64,000 bases of DNA from Streptomyces sp. NBC_00490 (lineage in GTDB: Bacteria > Actinomycetota > Actinomycetes > Streptomycetales > Streptomycetaceae): positions 1,984,001-2,048,000 of the forward strand of contig NZ_CP107869.1 in NCBI RefSeq assembly GCF_036013645.1, in the 5' to 3' direction. A program made the position numbers and the translations under genes. The notes beneath the pieces were generated by a model. It had not been told where the DNA came from. It ran no database searches and saw only the letters and a list, made by a program, of their open reading frames with translations. Of the stretch, positions 1 through 9,415 are shown piece after piece (the stretch's first letter is position 1; each line of letters starts with the position of its first letter).

Positions 1-522
1 CTGGATCCAGGAGGTCGCCTCGGACCCGGCGGGGCCGCCGTTCGGCGGGTTGTACTTGAAGCCGCCGTCGGCGGGCGGGTTGTGCGAAGGGGTGACCACC
101 ACGCCGTCCGCGAAGCCGGAGGTGCGGTTCCGGTTGTGGGCGAGGATGGCGTGCGAGACCGCCGGAGTGGGTGTGTAGCCGTCTGCCTGGTCGATGAGGA
201 CGCTCACGTCGTTGGCGGCGAACACCTCCAGCGCCGTGATCCGCGCGGGCTCGGAAAGGGCGTGGGTGTCGGCGCCGAGGAAGAGCGGGCCGTCGGTGCG
301 CTGGGCGGCGCGGTACTCGCAGATGGCCTGGCTGGTGGCGGCGATGTGGTCCTCGTTGAAGGCCGCCGCGAGCGACGAGCCGCGATGTCCGGAGGTACCG
401 AACGCCACCCGCTGCCCGGGCTCGGCCGGGTCGGGGTGCAGCGCGTAGTACGCCGTGACCAGGCGGGCCACATCGATGAGGTCCTCGGGCCCGGCGACCT
501 GTCCCGCTCGCGCGTCCTGCAT
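1..522 (-). CDS. pgm: Phosphoglucomutase, N-terminal part (runs off window start)
   Basis: Phosphoglucomutase interconverts glucose 1-phosphate and glucose 6-phosphate in glycogen, trehalose and cell-wall sugar metabolism in the cytoplasm. Only the first 174 codons lie in the window; the gene continues to the left. The ATG at 522-520 begins [24 protein letters not shown] follows near residue 50, then the phosphoserine loop [10 protein letters not shown]. The active-site serine falls near residue 146, which matches the position in the alpha-D-glucose-phosphate-specific enzyme of about 546 aa. The upstream flank is purine-rich on the coding strand (TTGCGGAGGAGCGGGCAC), giving a strong GGAGGAG ribosome binding site. 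The divergent neighbour is a methyltransferase. Family is clear; the C-terminal part cannot be checked. Confidence 0.93.
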   Translation of the reverse strand, partial: MQDARAGQVAGPEDLIDVARLVTAYYALHPDPAEPGQRVAFGTSGHRGSSLAAAFNEDHIAATSQAICEYRAAQRTDGPLFLGADTHALSEPARITALEVFAANDVSVLIDQADGYTPTPAVSHAILAHNRNRTSGFADGVVVTPSHNPPADGGFKYNPPNGGPAGSEATSWIQ

Positions 523-666
523 GTGCCCGCTCCTCCGCAAGAGTCGATCGTGGGGTTACGGCCCCATTCTCCCCTGTCCGGTGCGCCGGGACGCGCACCG
601 GGCGACCGTTGTGGCACACGTACGACGGATGCGACGATGCGGGTCGGCGAACGAGGGGACACCGAC

Positions 667-1314
667 GTGACGCACGAGGACCAACGGCCGCCCGCCGCCG
701 TGCTGTTCGACGCGCTGGGCGCCGACTACGAGAAGGCGTTCGCCCATGCCCCCGCGCACCTGTCCGCGCTGGAGTGGCTGATCGAGCGGCTGCCGCCCGC
801 CGCGCGGACGCTGGACGTGGGCAGCGGCACCGGGCGGCCCACCGCGGCGGCGCTCGTCGGGGCGGGGCACTCGGTGCTGGGCGTCGACGTCTCCCCCGTC
901 ATGGTGGAACTCGCCACCCGTCAGGTGCCCGGGGCCGAGTTCCGCAGCGCCGACATCCGGGACGTCCCGCTGGACGCGGACTCGTTGGACGGGGTGTGCG
1001 TGTTCTTCTCGCTGCTCCAGATGACCCGCGCCCAGCAGTCGGCACTGATGCGGCGCCTGGCCCTGGCACTGAGGCCCGGTGGGCATCTGGTGCTGGCCAC
1101 CGTGCCCGCCGACGTGGAGGACGTCGAGGTGGTCTTCATGGGCCAGCCGGTCCGCGCGACGAGCTTCGCCGAGGACGACGTGATCGGCCTGGTGGAGGCG
1201 GCCGGGCTGACGGTGCTGTCCCGGCACAGCCTCACCTTCACCCCGGACCACCCCGCCGCGGAGCCCGAGCCCCATCTCTTCCTTTACTGCCGCCGCGAGG
1301 AGACCGGGCTCTGA
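667..1314 (+). CDS. Class I SAM-dependent methyltransferase (215 aa)
   Basis: A small Rossmann-fold methyltransferase of unknown substrate. Motif I is LDVGSGTGRPTAAAL near residues 45-60, followed by the acidic post-I strand LGVDVSP. The open frame extends upstream, but the GTG at 667 is chosen because GAGGGG lies 8 nt before it and the conserved domain begins shortly afterwards (LFDALGADYEKAF). The protein is clearly related along its length to the methyltransferase at 54558-55238 (FDAxGxxYxxAF, AEWLIxxLP, FFSLL), so the two are paralogues 53 kb apart. It converges with the flavoprotein gene, with 3 bp between the stops. Substrate cannot be read from the sequence. Confidence 0.88.
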   Translation: MTHEDQRPPAAVLFDALGADYEKAFAHAPAHLSALEWLIERLPPAARTLDVGSGTGRPTAAALVGAGHSVLGVDVSPVMVELATRQVPGAEFRSADIRDVPLDADSLDGVCVFFSLLQMTRAQQSALMRRLALALRPGGHLVLATVPADVEDVEVVFMGQPVRATSFAEDDVIGLVEAAGLTVLSRHSLTFTPDHPAAEPEPHLFLYCRREETGL

Positions 1315-1317
1315 CGC

Positions 1318-2745
1318 TCAGCGCTCGCGTGGCTCCGGGCTCGCCGGCGGCTCGGCGGGCGTCGGCCCGGGCCGGCTGAAGAGAACGGCCCGCGCGACGG
1401 AGGGGGCGAACAGGGCGGTGACCGGCTCGGCGAGGACCAGCACGGCGCGGAAGGCACGCCCCACGACGGGGTCGCCGGGCGACCGTTCCGTGACCCGGCG
1501 CAGGTACCAGCCCGCGACACGGTCCGCGGGGCCGGCGGCGACCGCGGTGCCGACCGCGCCCGGCATCCCGCGGTCCGCTCCGGCCGAGATGTCCCACGCC
1601 TGCCGGGATGCCGCGAGCAGCGCCCGCTGCGCACGGCGCGTGGTGGGGGTGCGGCGACGGTCGTCGAGCGTGTCGCGCAGGGCGACCGCGCTCATCGCGG
1701 CGATGGCCATGCCCTGCCCGTAGATCGGGTTGAAGGTGCACAGGGCGTCGCCGGTGGCGAGGAATCCGGCCGGGCGGCGGCCAGGCAGGTCGTAACGGCG
1801 CCGGATGTTCGCGGTCCGCCGGTAGCCGAACGCCGGCGTGAGCGGTTCGGCCTCCTCCAGCCAGCGGTCCAGGAGCGGATGCGCCAGTCGCTTGGCGTAC
1901 GCCTCGAACTCGTCGTCGCCCGTGGGCGGTTCGTCGCCGCGCAGCCCCGAGACGATGACCAGATGGCTGCCGTCCTCCAGGGGCAGCGCGCCACCGCCGT
2001 TGACCTGGTCGGGCCCGGGATAGACGTAGTGGCCGAGGGTCTCGCCGTCGAGGGCGCCCTTGCGCCCGCGGTAGACGCGCGAGGCGTAGGCGAGCCCGGT
2101 GTCGATGGTCTCCTCGTGCGCGCTCTCGGCACCGATCGCCGCGAGCCACTGCGGCGCCTTGGTGCCGCTGCCGGAGGCGTCGACCACCAGGTCGGCCTCC
2201 AGGGCCCGGGATTCCGCACCGACCTCGCCGGAACGTTCCCGCAGGAGTACGCCCCGTACCCGCGAGGCATCACCGAGAAGCCCGACGGCCTCGGCCCCCT
2301 CCACCACGCCGATCACCGGATTGGCGAGAACCCGCCGCCGTATCAGCTCCTCCAGCTGGGCGCGGGAGCCGGTGTATATGTGCGTCGAAGCGGGCCACCG
2401 GCGGAGCCAGCGGCCGTTCTGCCACAGCACCATGTCCGACGGCATCCCCACCCGCGGCGCCCCCGCCTCCTCCAGTTCCGTCAGGAAGCCCGGCAGCAGT
2501 GACTCCAGGGCCGTCTGTCCGCCTTCCAGCAGGACGTGCGGATGCCGGCCCTGGGGTACGCCCGGCCGTGGCCCGGTGGCCTCCGGGAACCGGTCGCGCT
2601 CGACGACGGTCACCCGGTCGCAGTGCCCGGCCAGGACGTGCGCCGCGAGGAGTCCCGCGATGCTGCCGCCCACGACGACCGCGTGCCGCTCGCCCCGACC
2701 GCCGCCGCCCTCGCTCCGACGGCCCGTTCCTACGGCAGAGTTCAC
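1318..2745 (-). CDS. FAD-dependent oxidoreductase / epoxidase-like monooxygenase (475 aa)
   Basis: A flavoprotein of the geranylgeranyl-reductase / aromatic-hydroxylase superfamily. Near the N-terminus is the dinucleotide-binding motif AVVVGGSIAGLLAAHVL, and a second FAD/phosphate motif, GDALCTFNPIYGQGMA, lies in the C-terminal half. The HPHVLLEGG segment is typical of this group, which includes polyether epoxidases and halogenase relatives. The GTG at 2745 is chosen because GGGAGCGG lies just upstream on the coding strand and the FAD motif starts about 25 residues in. It stands alone with no pathway genes beside it, so substrate and reaction (epoxidation, hydroxylation or reduction) are unknown. 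Confidence 0.85.
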   Translation of the reverse strand: MNSAVGTGRRSEGGGGRGERHAVVVGGSIAGLLAAHVLAGHCDRVTVVERDRFPEATGPRPGVPQGRHPHVLLEGGQTALESLLPGFLTELEEAGAPRVGMPSDMVLWQNGRWLRRWPASTHIYTGSRAQLEELIRRRVLANPVIGVVEGAEAVGLLGDASRVRGVLLRERSGEVGAESRALEADLVVDASGSGTKAPQWLAAIGAESAHEETIDTGLAYASRVYRGRKGALDGETLGHYVYPGPDQVNGGGALPLEDGSHLVIVSGLRGDEPPTGDDEFEAYAKRLAHPLLDRWLEEAEPLTPAFGYRRTANIRRRYDLPGRRPAGFLATGDALCTFNPIYGQGMAIAAMSAVALRDTLDDRRRTPTTRRAQRALLAASRQAWDISAGADRGMPGAVGTAVAAGPADRVAGWYLRRVTERSPGDPVVGRAFRAVLVLAEPVTALFAPSVARAVLFSRPGPTPAEPPASPEPRER

Positions 2746-2974
2746 CGATCCGCTCCCTTGGTCGCCCTGTGGTGAGAAGGCACAAGTATCCTTCGCCACA
2801 AGGAGCGTTGACTGAGTTCCGGCCCTCGAGGGCGTCTCGAACCCGCCATCCCATGAGGGCCTGTCCGCCAGGCGGAGCGCGCCGCCCTCTTCTGTCGCCG
2901 GAGATCCAACCCTACGTTGAGCAGGGGGAGATGAACGATCGGTCAGCCAACCACGCAGGGGGAAGGTGGTCAGC

Positions 2975-3271
2975 ATGTTCGGCAGGGTCCGCAAGTCCTT
3001 CGCCAGATTTTTCGACACCGTGCGCGCCGATACGGACGACGGCCGGGACAAACGCACGCACAACCTGTTCGAGGCCGCGGCGGCGTACGTCTCGGCGTGT
3101 GCCGAGGACGACCAGGACCAGATCGACGAAGCCGCCGGCTGGGTGTCTCCGGAGGCGTTGTCGTTCGGGGTGAGCGAGCTGGCGTGCCGGGCGGTCATCG
3201 CGCTCGCGCGGGAGCGCGACGAGTCGCCGCAGACCGTGGCGCGTGCCCTCCTGGGACTTCCGGCGGCCTGA
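2975..3271 (+). CDS. Small conserved hypothetical protein (98 aa)
   Basis: A short acidic, mostly helical cytoplasmic protein beginning MFGRVRKSFARFFD. I do not recognise a named domain. The ATG at 2975 is preceded by GGGGGAAGG about 8 nt away, whereas the GTG at 2966 would sit inside that Shine-Dalgarno sequence, so the ATG is preferred. The residue pattern (alternating acidic and Ala-rich helices, ending in ARALLGLPAA) looks genuinely coding, with strong third-position GC. It precedes another unrecognised gene in the same direction after 134 bp that contain a hairpin, so the two may be separate transcripts. No function is proposed. Confidence 0.72.
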   Translation: MFGRVRKSFARFFDTVRADTDDGRDKRTHNLFEAAAAYVSACAEDDQDQIDEAAGWVSPEALSFGVSELACRAVIALARERDESPQTVARALLGLPAA

Positions 3272-3295
3272 TCGACGGTCCAAAGAGGCCGATTC

Positions 3296-3337
3296 GTCCA
3301 GTCCGGCCGGAAAACAGCAGCTCCGGGTGGGCTGGAC
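3296..3337 (+). terminator. Possible hairpin terminator after the 98-aa gene
   Basis: GTCCAGTCC at 3296-3304 can pair with GGGCTGGAC at 3329-3337, allowing one G-U pair. The loop is long (24 nt) and no T-run follows, so this is a weak call. Confidence 0.3.
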
Positions 3338-3405
3338 AGTCGTGACAAGCGGCTTCCACGCACACTAGGGTGCGCGCCGTTGGACATACCGATGGGGAGG
3401 CTGGG

Positions 3406-4230
3406 ATGGCCGGGACGGACGAGGACACCGTCGCCGCCGCGGACGACGCGCTCTATGTGCTGACGGCGGTGCTGCTGACGCCGGCGAAGTTCCCGAGCGT
3501 GCTGGGCGACGACTATCCGGAGGCCTGTGCGGCGCTCGGTCTCGCGCCGCTCGCCGACGGGTACGGCCTGGTGCTCGGCCAGGACGGCGACGGCTCCCGC
3601 TGGACGGTCGTCATCGACGACGTCTCGCTGGTCGCCGTCGCCATCGCGTCCTGGGACTGCGGCATGGAGTACGACCTGTCGCCCGACGAACGCACGGTCG
3701 TGGCCGCCCTGCCGGGCTGGCCCCTCGCGGTCGCCGTCGCGGCTCCGAACGTGCCCGCGCCGCACGATCCCGCGCCGGAGGTCGACGGTCCCCCGCTGAC
3801 ACCGCCGGACACCAGCACGTGGGGACCGGCCCAGCGCCGGCTGGGGGCCGACGAGATCGCCCTCCAGTGGGCCACCTGGCGTGAGCAGATCGACGACGCC
3901 GACTTCCCGGTGCCGGAACCGGTCGAGCCCGCCGACAAGGGCGAGGAGGACGCTCCCAAGGGTCACAGCGGCATCCGGCGGGTCCTCGCGGAGGCCCGCG
4001 CGTACGTGGAGACGCCGCCGCCCCTGGGCCGGGTCCGTTCGTCCTTCGCGCCGGGCGACGCCCGCACCCTGCGCGCCGACGGCCCCGGCTGGTCGCTCGT
4101 GGCCAGGACCGACGACATCGCGTTCGTGCTGCTCGACGACGAGCCCGGCGAGGTTCTGCCGGTCGGCCGCGGCCCGGAGCTGCCGGGGCTGCTGGAGGCG
4201 CTCGACAAGATGGCCGTACGTCCCCTCTGA
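3406..4230 (+). CDS. Hypothetical protein (274 aa)
   Basis: An acidic cytoplasmic protein with no signal peptide or membrane segment. The first 115 residues look like a compact alpha/beta domain (YVLTAVLLTPAKFPSVLGDDY, then WTVVIDDVSLVAVAIAS). A Pro/Ala/Asp-rich linker follows, and then a C-terminal segment that resembles a second copy of a small beta domain (WSLVARTDDIAFVLLDDEPGE). I do not recognise the family. The ATG at 3406 has GGGGAGG 5 nt upstream; the GTG at 3370 lacks such a site. It converges with the large HEAT-like gene, with 6 bp between the stops. Confidence 0.75.
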   Translation: MAGTDEDTVAAADDALYVLTAVLLTPAKFPSVLGDDYPEACAALGLAPLADGYGLVLGQDGDGSRWTVVIDDVSLVAVAIASWDCGMEYDLSPDERTVVAALPGWPLAVAVAAPNVPAPHDPAPEVDGPPLTPPDTSTWGPAQRRLGADEIALQWATWREQIDDADFPVPEPVEPADKGEEDAPKGHSGIRRVLAEARAYVETPPPLGRVRSSFAPGDARTLRADGPGWSLVARTDDIAFVLLDDEPGEVLPVGRGPELPGLLEALDKMAVRPL

Positions 4231-4236
4231 GCCGGG

Positions 4237-7200
4237 TCATCGACGGCCGCGGCCGTCCGGGTCCACCAGCAGGGCGTCCACGACGGTGTCCGCGTCCTGG
4301 TGGGCTCTGAGCGCGTCGAGTTCGGCCCGCCAGGGTTCGTCCCAGGAGGCCGCCCGGCCGCCGGCCCGGACGAGGTCCAGCGCGAGGCGGCCGGTCACGG
4401 CGGAGCCTCGGGCACGGAGGGTCCGCGCGGCGGCGAGCAGGGCGGCACGCACGCGTGGCCGGTGCAGATCGGCCGGTACGTCATGCCGCGCCGGCAGCCG
4501 TCCCGCCCCTGCCTCGCACTGCCGTGCGACCTTTTCCCACCGGTGCTCGTCGTGTTCGCCGTCGCGTACGAGCGCCATGGCGCTGTCCCAGCTCACACGG
4601 GCGGCGTCGGCGTGGAGTCCCACGGTCTCCAGTGTGTCGGCGAGCGCGTCCAGCATCGTCGGCGGCTCCGCGCACCCTCCTGGATCCGAGTATTCGGCGC
4701 ACGCGTGCAGCCGCCGCAGCGCGTCGGCACGCGTGCGTGGGTCCACGGCTCGTGCGGCCAGGGCGTCGAATGCGCCTCTGAGCGCCGCCTCGGTCAGCGG
4801 GCCGGGCGGCAGCCGGACGAGTTGACGCGCGGCCGCGTCCCACACCTTGCGCGGGCGGGCCGGGGCCGCGAGGGCGTCCGCGAGCGCACGGGCCCCGCCG
4901 GGTGCCGGCCACGTCGCAAGCACCTGGCACGCGGCGACCGCGGTGTCCTCGTCACCCGTCTCCACCAGCCGCACCAGGAAGGCGGCGTAAGCCTCCCTCG
5001 GCACCGTGAAACCGAGGCCCACGCGCGCGTGCACGACCTCGTCGCGCACGGCGGCCTCATGGACGGCCCCCATCAGACGGTCGGCCACGTCCCGGCGGTC
5101 GATCGCCGGGAGCAGGACGCGGGCGAGGACGGCGCGCACGTCCCGATGCTGGTGCGGCACGTCCCAGGCCGCCAGGAGGGCTTGGAAGGCGTCCGGCCGT
5201 GGGAGGTCGGCCAGCGCCCGTACGGCTTCCTTGCGGGCGCCCACCGGGCTGTCCGCGGCGCAGGCCACCGGTGCCAGCAGGGGCACCGCGTCGTCGTCCG
5301 GCAGCCGTGTGATCAGCCGCCGCACCGAGGCCATCGCGGCGCGGCCGCGCACGCCCCCGGTTCCCGCGTGCCGCAGCAGGAGGGTCACGCGATCGCGGCC
5401 CGGGACGTCGCCGAGGGCCCCGAGGGCCGCCGCTGCCACCGGTTGGGGGGCGTCCCGCGCGAGCGCCGTCAGACGTTCGGGGTCCCTCAGCAGCCGCGCC
5501 GCATCGGTCCGCACGCGCAGCGGAGCCGATTCGTCGAGCACCACGCGCGCGTGATGTTCTTCCCAGGCGTCCCGCTGGGCAGGCAGCCACCTTCCGGCGA
5601 CGCCGGGCGCGAGGCGCGGTGTCCACGCGGTACGGCGGGTCCGCAGCCGCCCCGTGAGGCCCTCGCGTGCCGCGGCCAGGACGGGGTCGAGCAGATCGGT
5701 GCGGCGGGTGGCGACGGTCCGCAGGACGACGGGAACGGTGACGAAGGTCGGGTCCAGGGCGATCAGTTCGGCGCAGCGCTGTTCGCGCAGCCGCGGCGGC
5801 CGCACCCATACCGCCGCGGCACGCGTCGCGAGGTGCGGATCGTCGCACTCGACGGCGACCCGCCGTGCCGCGGCGTCGAGTTCCGGCAGCGCGGTGAGAT
5901 GTGTCGCGAGGAGTTCGGCGAGGGCGGTGCCCACCTCGGGCCGGCGCAGGGCCGTGGGTGCGATCGCCGTCCAGATGGCCCGGGCGGTCGTCTCGCCGAC
6001 GCGCAACGGGGGCAGCGCATCGGTCTGTTCCGGCCGTGTGACGAGTTCGCCGAGCAGTCCGGCCGCATAGGCTGCCCGGTCCGGTCGGCCGGTCGCCGCC
6101 GCCCGCTCGACGACCCGCTGGAGCAGCCGGCGCGCGGCTCTGACGGTGCCTTCCGTCGCGTCGCGTGCCTGGACGGTGGTGAGGACGGCGTCACGCAGGA
6201 CGCGTTCGGGCAGTGCGGCGAGCAAGTGTCCGGCGGTGCTCGCGAGTTGTTCGAGCGCGGGACGGCGCACGGCGTCCTGGTCGTGCCAGGCCCGTTCGCA
6301 GTCGGCGGCGACGCGTGCGAACTGCTCGGGGTCACCTTCGAGTTCGGCGCAGACCAGCAGGGCGGGCCAGGCCAGGGAGCGCTGTTGGAGGCGGTGGTTG
6401 TCCGCGAGCGCCTTCAGCAACGGTTCCCCCTCTGCGAGCGGCAGGGCCTGTGCCGCTCGGGCCAGGGTCCATGGGCGACGTTCGCTGCCCACCGCCGAGG
6501 GGCGGACCAGGTCTGCGCGGTCGGCGGGTTCGAGGGCGGCCAGCGCGCCCACCAGTGCCGGGACGGGCCGCGACGTCGTGCCGGTGTGCTTCTCGACGAT
6601 GCGGCGCCGCTCGGCGGGTGGGAGGAGGCCGAGCAGACCGTCCGGGGCGACGTCGGTGCGGCCCGGGGCGGTGGGCCGGCGTCCGGTGCAGCGGCAGTGC
6701 TCGGCGAGTTCCACCAGGTCGTGTGCGGGCAGGGCGAGGAGCTTGCGGCGCAGCGAGGGCGGCAGGGGGCCCACGGGGACGAGGCGCTCACGGGTGCGGT
6801 CGCCGGGGCCGGGGCCGGGGGGTGGTGTGCGCAGTACGGCCAGTGCTTCGGCGGGCCGGGTCAGGGCGGAGAGGACGGCCGCGGGAGTGAGGAGCAGCGG
6901 TGTCCGGTCCAGCAGCAGGAGTGCCGCGTGTGGGTCGCGCCGGGCGGCGAGCGATGCGACGGCACGGTACTGGCGGGTCGAGTGCTGGGGCCGGTGCGCG
7001 CATTGAGCCGTCACGTGTACGGCGACGGCGTAGGGGGCGGTGCGGGCCAGGGAGTTGAGGACGCCGGGTGCCGGGTCGACGCGGGGCAGCCATGCGGCCA
7101 CCGTCTCGGGAGGGCAGGCGGGCAGGAGTGCGGCCGCTTCGCGACCGCCGTGGCGTTCGTGGATCTCCGGCAGCAGCCTGGCCGCCAGTGCCGTGCGGCG

Positions 7201-7602
7201 GCTCAGCTTGAGGAGGCGATAGGTGTCGTGGCGTACGGCCCTGATGTCGCTTAGAGCCAGGCGTTCCAGGGCCTGTTCGGGTACGGGCAGCCGGACGGCC
7301 GCCGAGCGGGCCCGGCGTCCCAGCAGCGGGTCCGCGAGCGCCTCCGCCACCCGTTCCAGGTCGCGGCGGACCACGGCGAGGAACAGGGCGGTGTGCCGGT
7401 CGGCGGGATCGCCGTGGTCGAGGGCGTGGTGGAGCGTCTCGTAGGCGCCCGGAGCGAGGGTGCGGGCGTACCGCGCCAGGGCGCTCGTACGGGCCGGGAA
7501 GGGCAGGGTGTCGAAGTGGGCCCTCAGCCAGGCGGACGTCAAGGGCGCCGGCGGGTTCTGGGGCTGTCGGGACGGCGTCGGGGACGCCTCGTGTGCGGCC
7601 AT
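4237..7602 (-). CDS. Very large HEAT-like repeat protein (1121 aa)
   Basis: A 1121-aa cytoplasmic protein built almost wholly of Leu/Ala/Arg-rich amphipathic helix pairs, consistent with a HEAT/ARM-type solenoid. Recurrent units include stretches such as ALGALGDVPGRDRVTLLLRH and VRALADLPRPDAFQALLAAW. No catalytic motif, signal peptide or membrane segment is visible. Solenoids of this kind usually act as protein-binding scaffolds; the partner is unknown here. The ATG at 7602 has only a weak GGTGAG before it. The gene is transcribed alone, divergently from the tannase-like gene. The opposite strand also carries a long open frame, which is a high-GC shadow. Confidence 0.82.
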   Translation of the reverse strand: MAAHEASPTPSRQPQNPPAPLTSAWLRAHFDTLPFPARTSALARYARTLAPGAYETLHHALDHGDPADRHTALFLAVVRRDLERVAEALADPLLGRRARSAAVRLPVPEQALERLALSDIRAVRHDTYRLLKLSRRTALAARLLPEIHERHGGREAAALLPACPPETVAAWLPRVDPAPGVLNSLARTAPYAVAVHVTAQCAHRPQHSTRQYRAVASLAARRDPHAALLLLDRTPLLLTPAAVLSALTRPAEALAVLRTPPPGPGPGDRTRERLVPVGPLPPSLRRKLLALPAHDLVELAEHCRCTGRRPTAPGRTDVAPDGLLGLLPPAERRRIVEKHTGTTSRPVPALVGALAALEPADRADLVRPSAVGSERRPWTLARAAQALPLAEGEPLLKALADNHRLQQRSLAWPALLVCAELEGDPEQFARVAADCERAWHDQDAVRRPALEQLASTAGHLLAALPERVLRDAVLTTVQARDATEGTVRAARRLLQRVVERAAATGRPDRAAYAAGLLGELVTRPEQTDALPPLRVGETTARAIWTAIAPTALRRPEVGTALAELLATHLTALPELDAAARRVAVECDDPHLATRAAAVWVRPPRLREQRCAELIALDPTFVTVPVVLRTVATRRTDLLDPVLAAAREGLTGRLRTRRTAWTPRLAPGVAGRWLPAQRDAWEEHHARVVLDESAPLRVRTDAARLLRDPERLTALARDAPQPVAAAALGALGDVPGRDRVTLLLRHAGTGGVRGRAAMASVRRLITRLPDDDAVPLLAPVACAADSPVGARKEAVRALADLPRPDAFQALLAAWDVPHQHRDVRAVLARVLLPAIDRRDVADRLMGAVHEAAVRDEVVHARVGLGFTVPREAYAAFLVRLVETGDEDTAVAACQVLATWPAPGGARALADALAAPARPRKVWDAAARQLVRLPPGPLTEAALRGAFDALAARAVDPRTRADALRRLHACAEYSDPGGCAEPPTMLDALADTLETVGLHADAARVSWDSAMALVRDGEHDEHRWEKVARQCEAGAGRLPARHDVPADLHRPRVRAALLAAARTLRARGSAVTGRLALDLVRAGGRAASWDEPWRAELDALRAHQDADTVVDALLVDPDGRGRR

Positions 7603-7835
7603 CAGCGCTCACCGTGGAGTCGCTGGGCCCCCTTTCCGAAAGTCATGTCGGTCATGGTGGGGTGCCGCCGACCACCTGCGCAAACGGATTTCTCGCGCCT
7701 CGTCGATCTCCTTTCCCCGTACGGCACTTCACATACGGCGCCCTCATTCCATGTGGCCCCGCCCCATGGATGGCGTCGTACGGCACTCGCACCATGAGGC
7801 AGCCCGCGACTCCCCGACCCGTCCTGGAGGCCCTC

Positions 7836-9221
7836 ATGCACCTGTCCCGAGGCGTCCCGCTCCTCGCCGCCGCACTGGTGGCGACCGCCCTCACCTGGCC
7901 GACTCCCGCCGCAGGCACGACAGATGGTCACTGCGCACGACAGGACCGCGTCCACGTGCCGGGCGCGGCCTTCCAACGGAGCGCGTGCCTCCCGGACCTG
8001 ACGACCACCGGGCTGGCCGGCACCCCGTACACCGACATGGCCGACCAGGCGGGACTCACGGCCAGGGCGACCCGCACGCCGTCCGGAGTTCCGGGTGTGC
8101 AGATCGACGGCTACTTCCCGGACTCGTCCCGGTTCAACGCCACCCACGGATGGCAGCACGACGCCCAGTTCGTGATCAGGCTGCCGGACCGCTGGAACGG
8201 CGGGCTCGTCGTCACCGGCGCGCCGGGTACGCGCAGGCAGTACGCCACGGACACGGCGATCTCCGACCGAGTGCTCGCGCAGGGCTACGCCTACGCCGCG
8301 ACCGACAAGGGCAACAACGGCGCCGACTTCTACCGCGACGGCACCCGCCCCGGTGACGCGGTCGCCGAGTGGAACGCGCGCACCACCCAGCTCACGCGCG
8401 CGGCCGAGCGTGCGGTGGCCCGGCGTTACGGACACGCGCCGAGGCGCACGTACATGACGGGCATCTCCAACGGTGGCTATCTGACGCGCTGGCAGCTGGA
8501 GAACCATCCGGAGCTGTACGACGGCGGCGTGGACTGGGAGGGGGCGCTGTGGACCGCGGACGGGCCGAATCTGCTCACCTCGCTGCCCGCGGCCGTGGCC
8601 CGAATGACCGGTTCGGCGCGGGACGAGGACCTGTACGCGGTGGGCTTCGCGCGCGGCTCGGAGTTCCTGTGGCCGTACCACGAGAAGGTCTATTGGGGAG
8701 TCACGCAGAAGATCTACCGCGCCGAGTTCGACCCTGCCTACGACCCCGCCTGCCCCGGCCCGACCGCCGGGACCACCACGGAACAGGTGCTGGCGCCCTG
8801 TGCCGGCGACGCGGTCTACGACTACGCCGCGCGCCCGGCGTCCGTCCATCGCGCCGTGGCCCGGGTGGCGCTGACCGGACGGATCGGGCGCCCGCTGATC
8901 ACCCTGCACGGCGACCTGGACGCGCTGCTGCCCGAGGCCGCCGACTCCGCCGTGTACGCGCGCATGATCGACGCGAGCGGCAGGGGCCGGCTGCACCGCT
9001 CCTACACGGTCGAGGGCGGCACGCACGTCGACGGCCTCTACGACACCTATCCGGACCGGCTGCGGCCGATCCTGCCCTGCTACCGGTCGGCCTTCGACGC
9101 GCTGGTGTCATGGGTGGAGCGGGGCACCCCGCCGCCCGCGGACCATGCCGTGAGCAGGCCCGCGAGCGGCGACGTGGTCGACTCCTGCACCCTGGCCGAC
9201 CGGGCCGAGGCGGCCCGGTAG
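7836..9221 (+). CDS. Secreted tannase/feruloyl esterase-family alpha/beta hydrolase (461 aa)
   Basis: An exported serine hydrolase of the tannase / feruloyl esterase / 3-hydroxybutyrate-oligomer hydrolase superfamily. The signal peptide is MHLSRGVPLLAAALVATAL, ending around TPAAG. The nucleophile serine lies in YMTGISNGGYLT. An acid/His region appears near LITLHGDLDALLPE and VEGGTHVDGLYD. Paired cysteines in the mature protein fit secretion. The ATG at 7836 is chosen because GGAGG lies 5 nt upstream and the signal peptide starts directly there; an in-frame ATG at 7794 lacks such a site. The physiological substrate (plant phenolic esters or polyester oligomers) cannot be decided. Confidence 0.83.
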   Translation: MHLSRGVPLLAAALVATALTWPTPAAGTTDGHCARQDRVHVPGAAFQRSACLPDLTTTGLAGTPYTDMADQAGLTARATRTPSGVPGVQIDGYFPDSSRFNATHGWQHDAQFVIRLPDRWNGGLVVTGAPGTRRQYATDTAISDRVLAQGYAYAATDKGNNGADFYRDGTRPGDAVAEWNARTTQLTRAAERAVARRYGHAPRRTYMTGISNGGYLTRWQLENHPELYDGGVDWEGALWTADGPNLLTSLPAAVARMTGSARDEDLYAVGFARGSEFLWPYHEKVYWGVTQKIYRAEFDPAYDPACPGPTAGTTTEQVLAPCAGDAVYDYAARPASVHRAVARVALTGRIGRPLITLHGDLDALLPEAADSAVYARMIDASGRGRLHRSYTVEGGTHVDGLYDTYPDRLRPILPCYRSAFDALVSWVERGTPPPADHAVSRPASGDVVDSCTLADRAEAAR

Positions 9222-9232
9222 CCCAAGGGGTC

Positions 9233-9415
9233 TCAGCGACCGAGCTCCTTGCGTGTGACACGGCGCAACCTGCGCCGCTGCGAGGGGTCCAGCGTGAGGT
9301 ACGCGGCGGCCGGTACTCCCAGGACGATCAGGAGCGCGGCCCACCACGGCAGCCAGATCAGCAGAAGGATGCCGACCGCCACACCTCCTGCGGCGATCTT
9401 CGCTCTCTTCGACAT
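9233..9415 (-). CDS. Small membrane protein (60 aa)
   Basis: A 60-aa protein with a positively charged N-terminus (MSKRAKIAAG), one long or two short hydrophobic helices (residues 11-41) and a very basic C-terminus (QRRRLRRVTRKELGR). It is likely an inner-membrane protein with both ends in the cytoplasm. The ATG at 9415 is preceded on the coding strand by GGAGGAGGCG with good spacing. The function is not recognised. It converges with the tannase-like gene, with 11 bp between the stops. Confidence 0.78.
   Translation of the reverse strand: MSKRAKIAAGGVAVGILLLIWLPWWAALLIVLGVPAAAYLTLDPSQRRRLRRVTRKELGR

Noticed and set aside
1318..3966. Flavoprotein as an 882-aa protein
   Set aside because: The N-terminal 400 residues would be antisense to two plus-strand genes and are low-quality sequence; the GTG at 2745 has a good ribosome binding site just before the FAD motif.
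4300..7254. Long open frame on the plus strand opposite the HEAT-like gene
   Set aside because: Gly/Arg/Gln-rich composition without domains; a high-GC antisense shadow. The minus-strand frame has proper codon bias and helical repeats.
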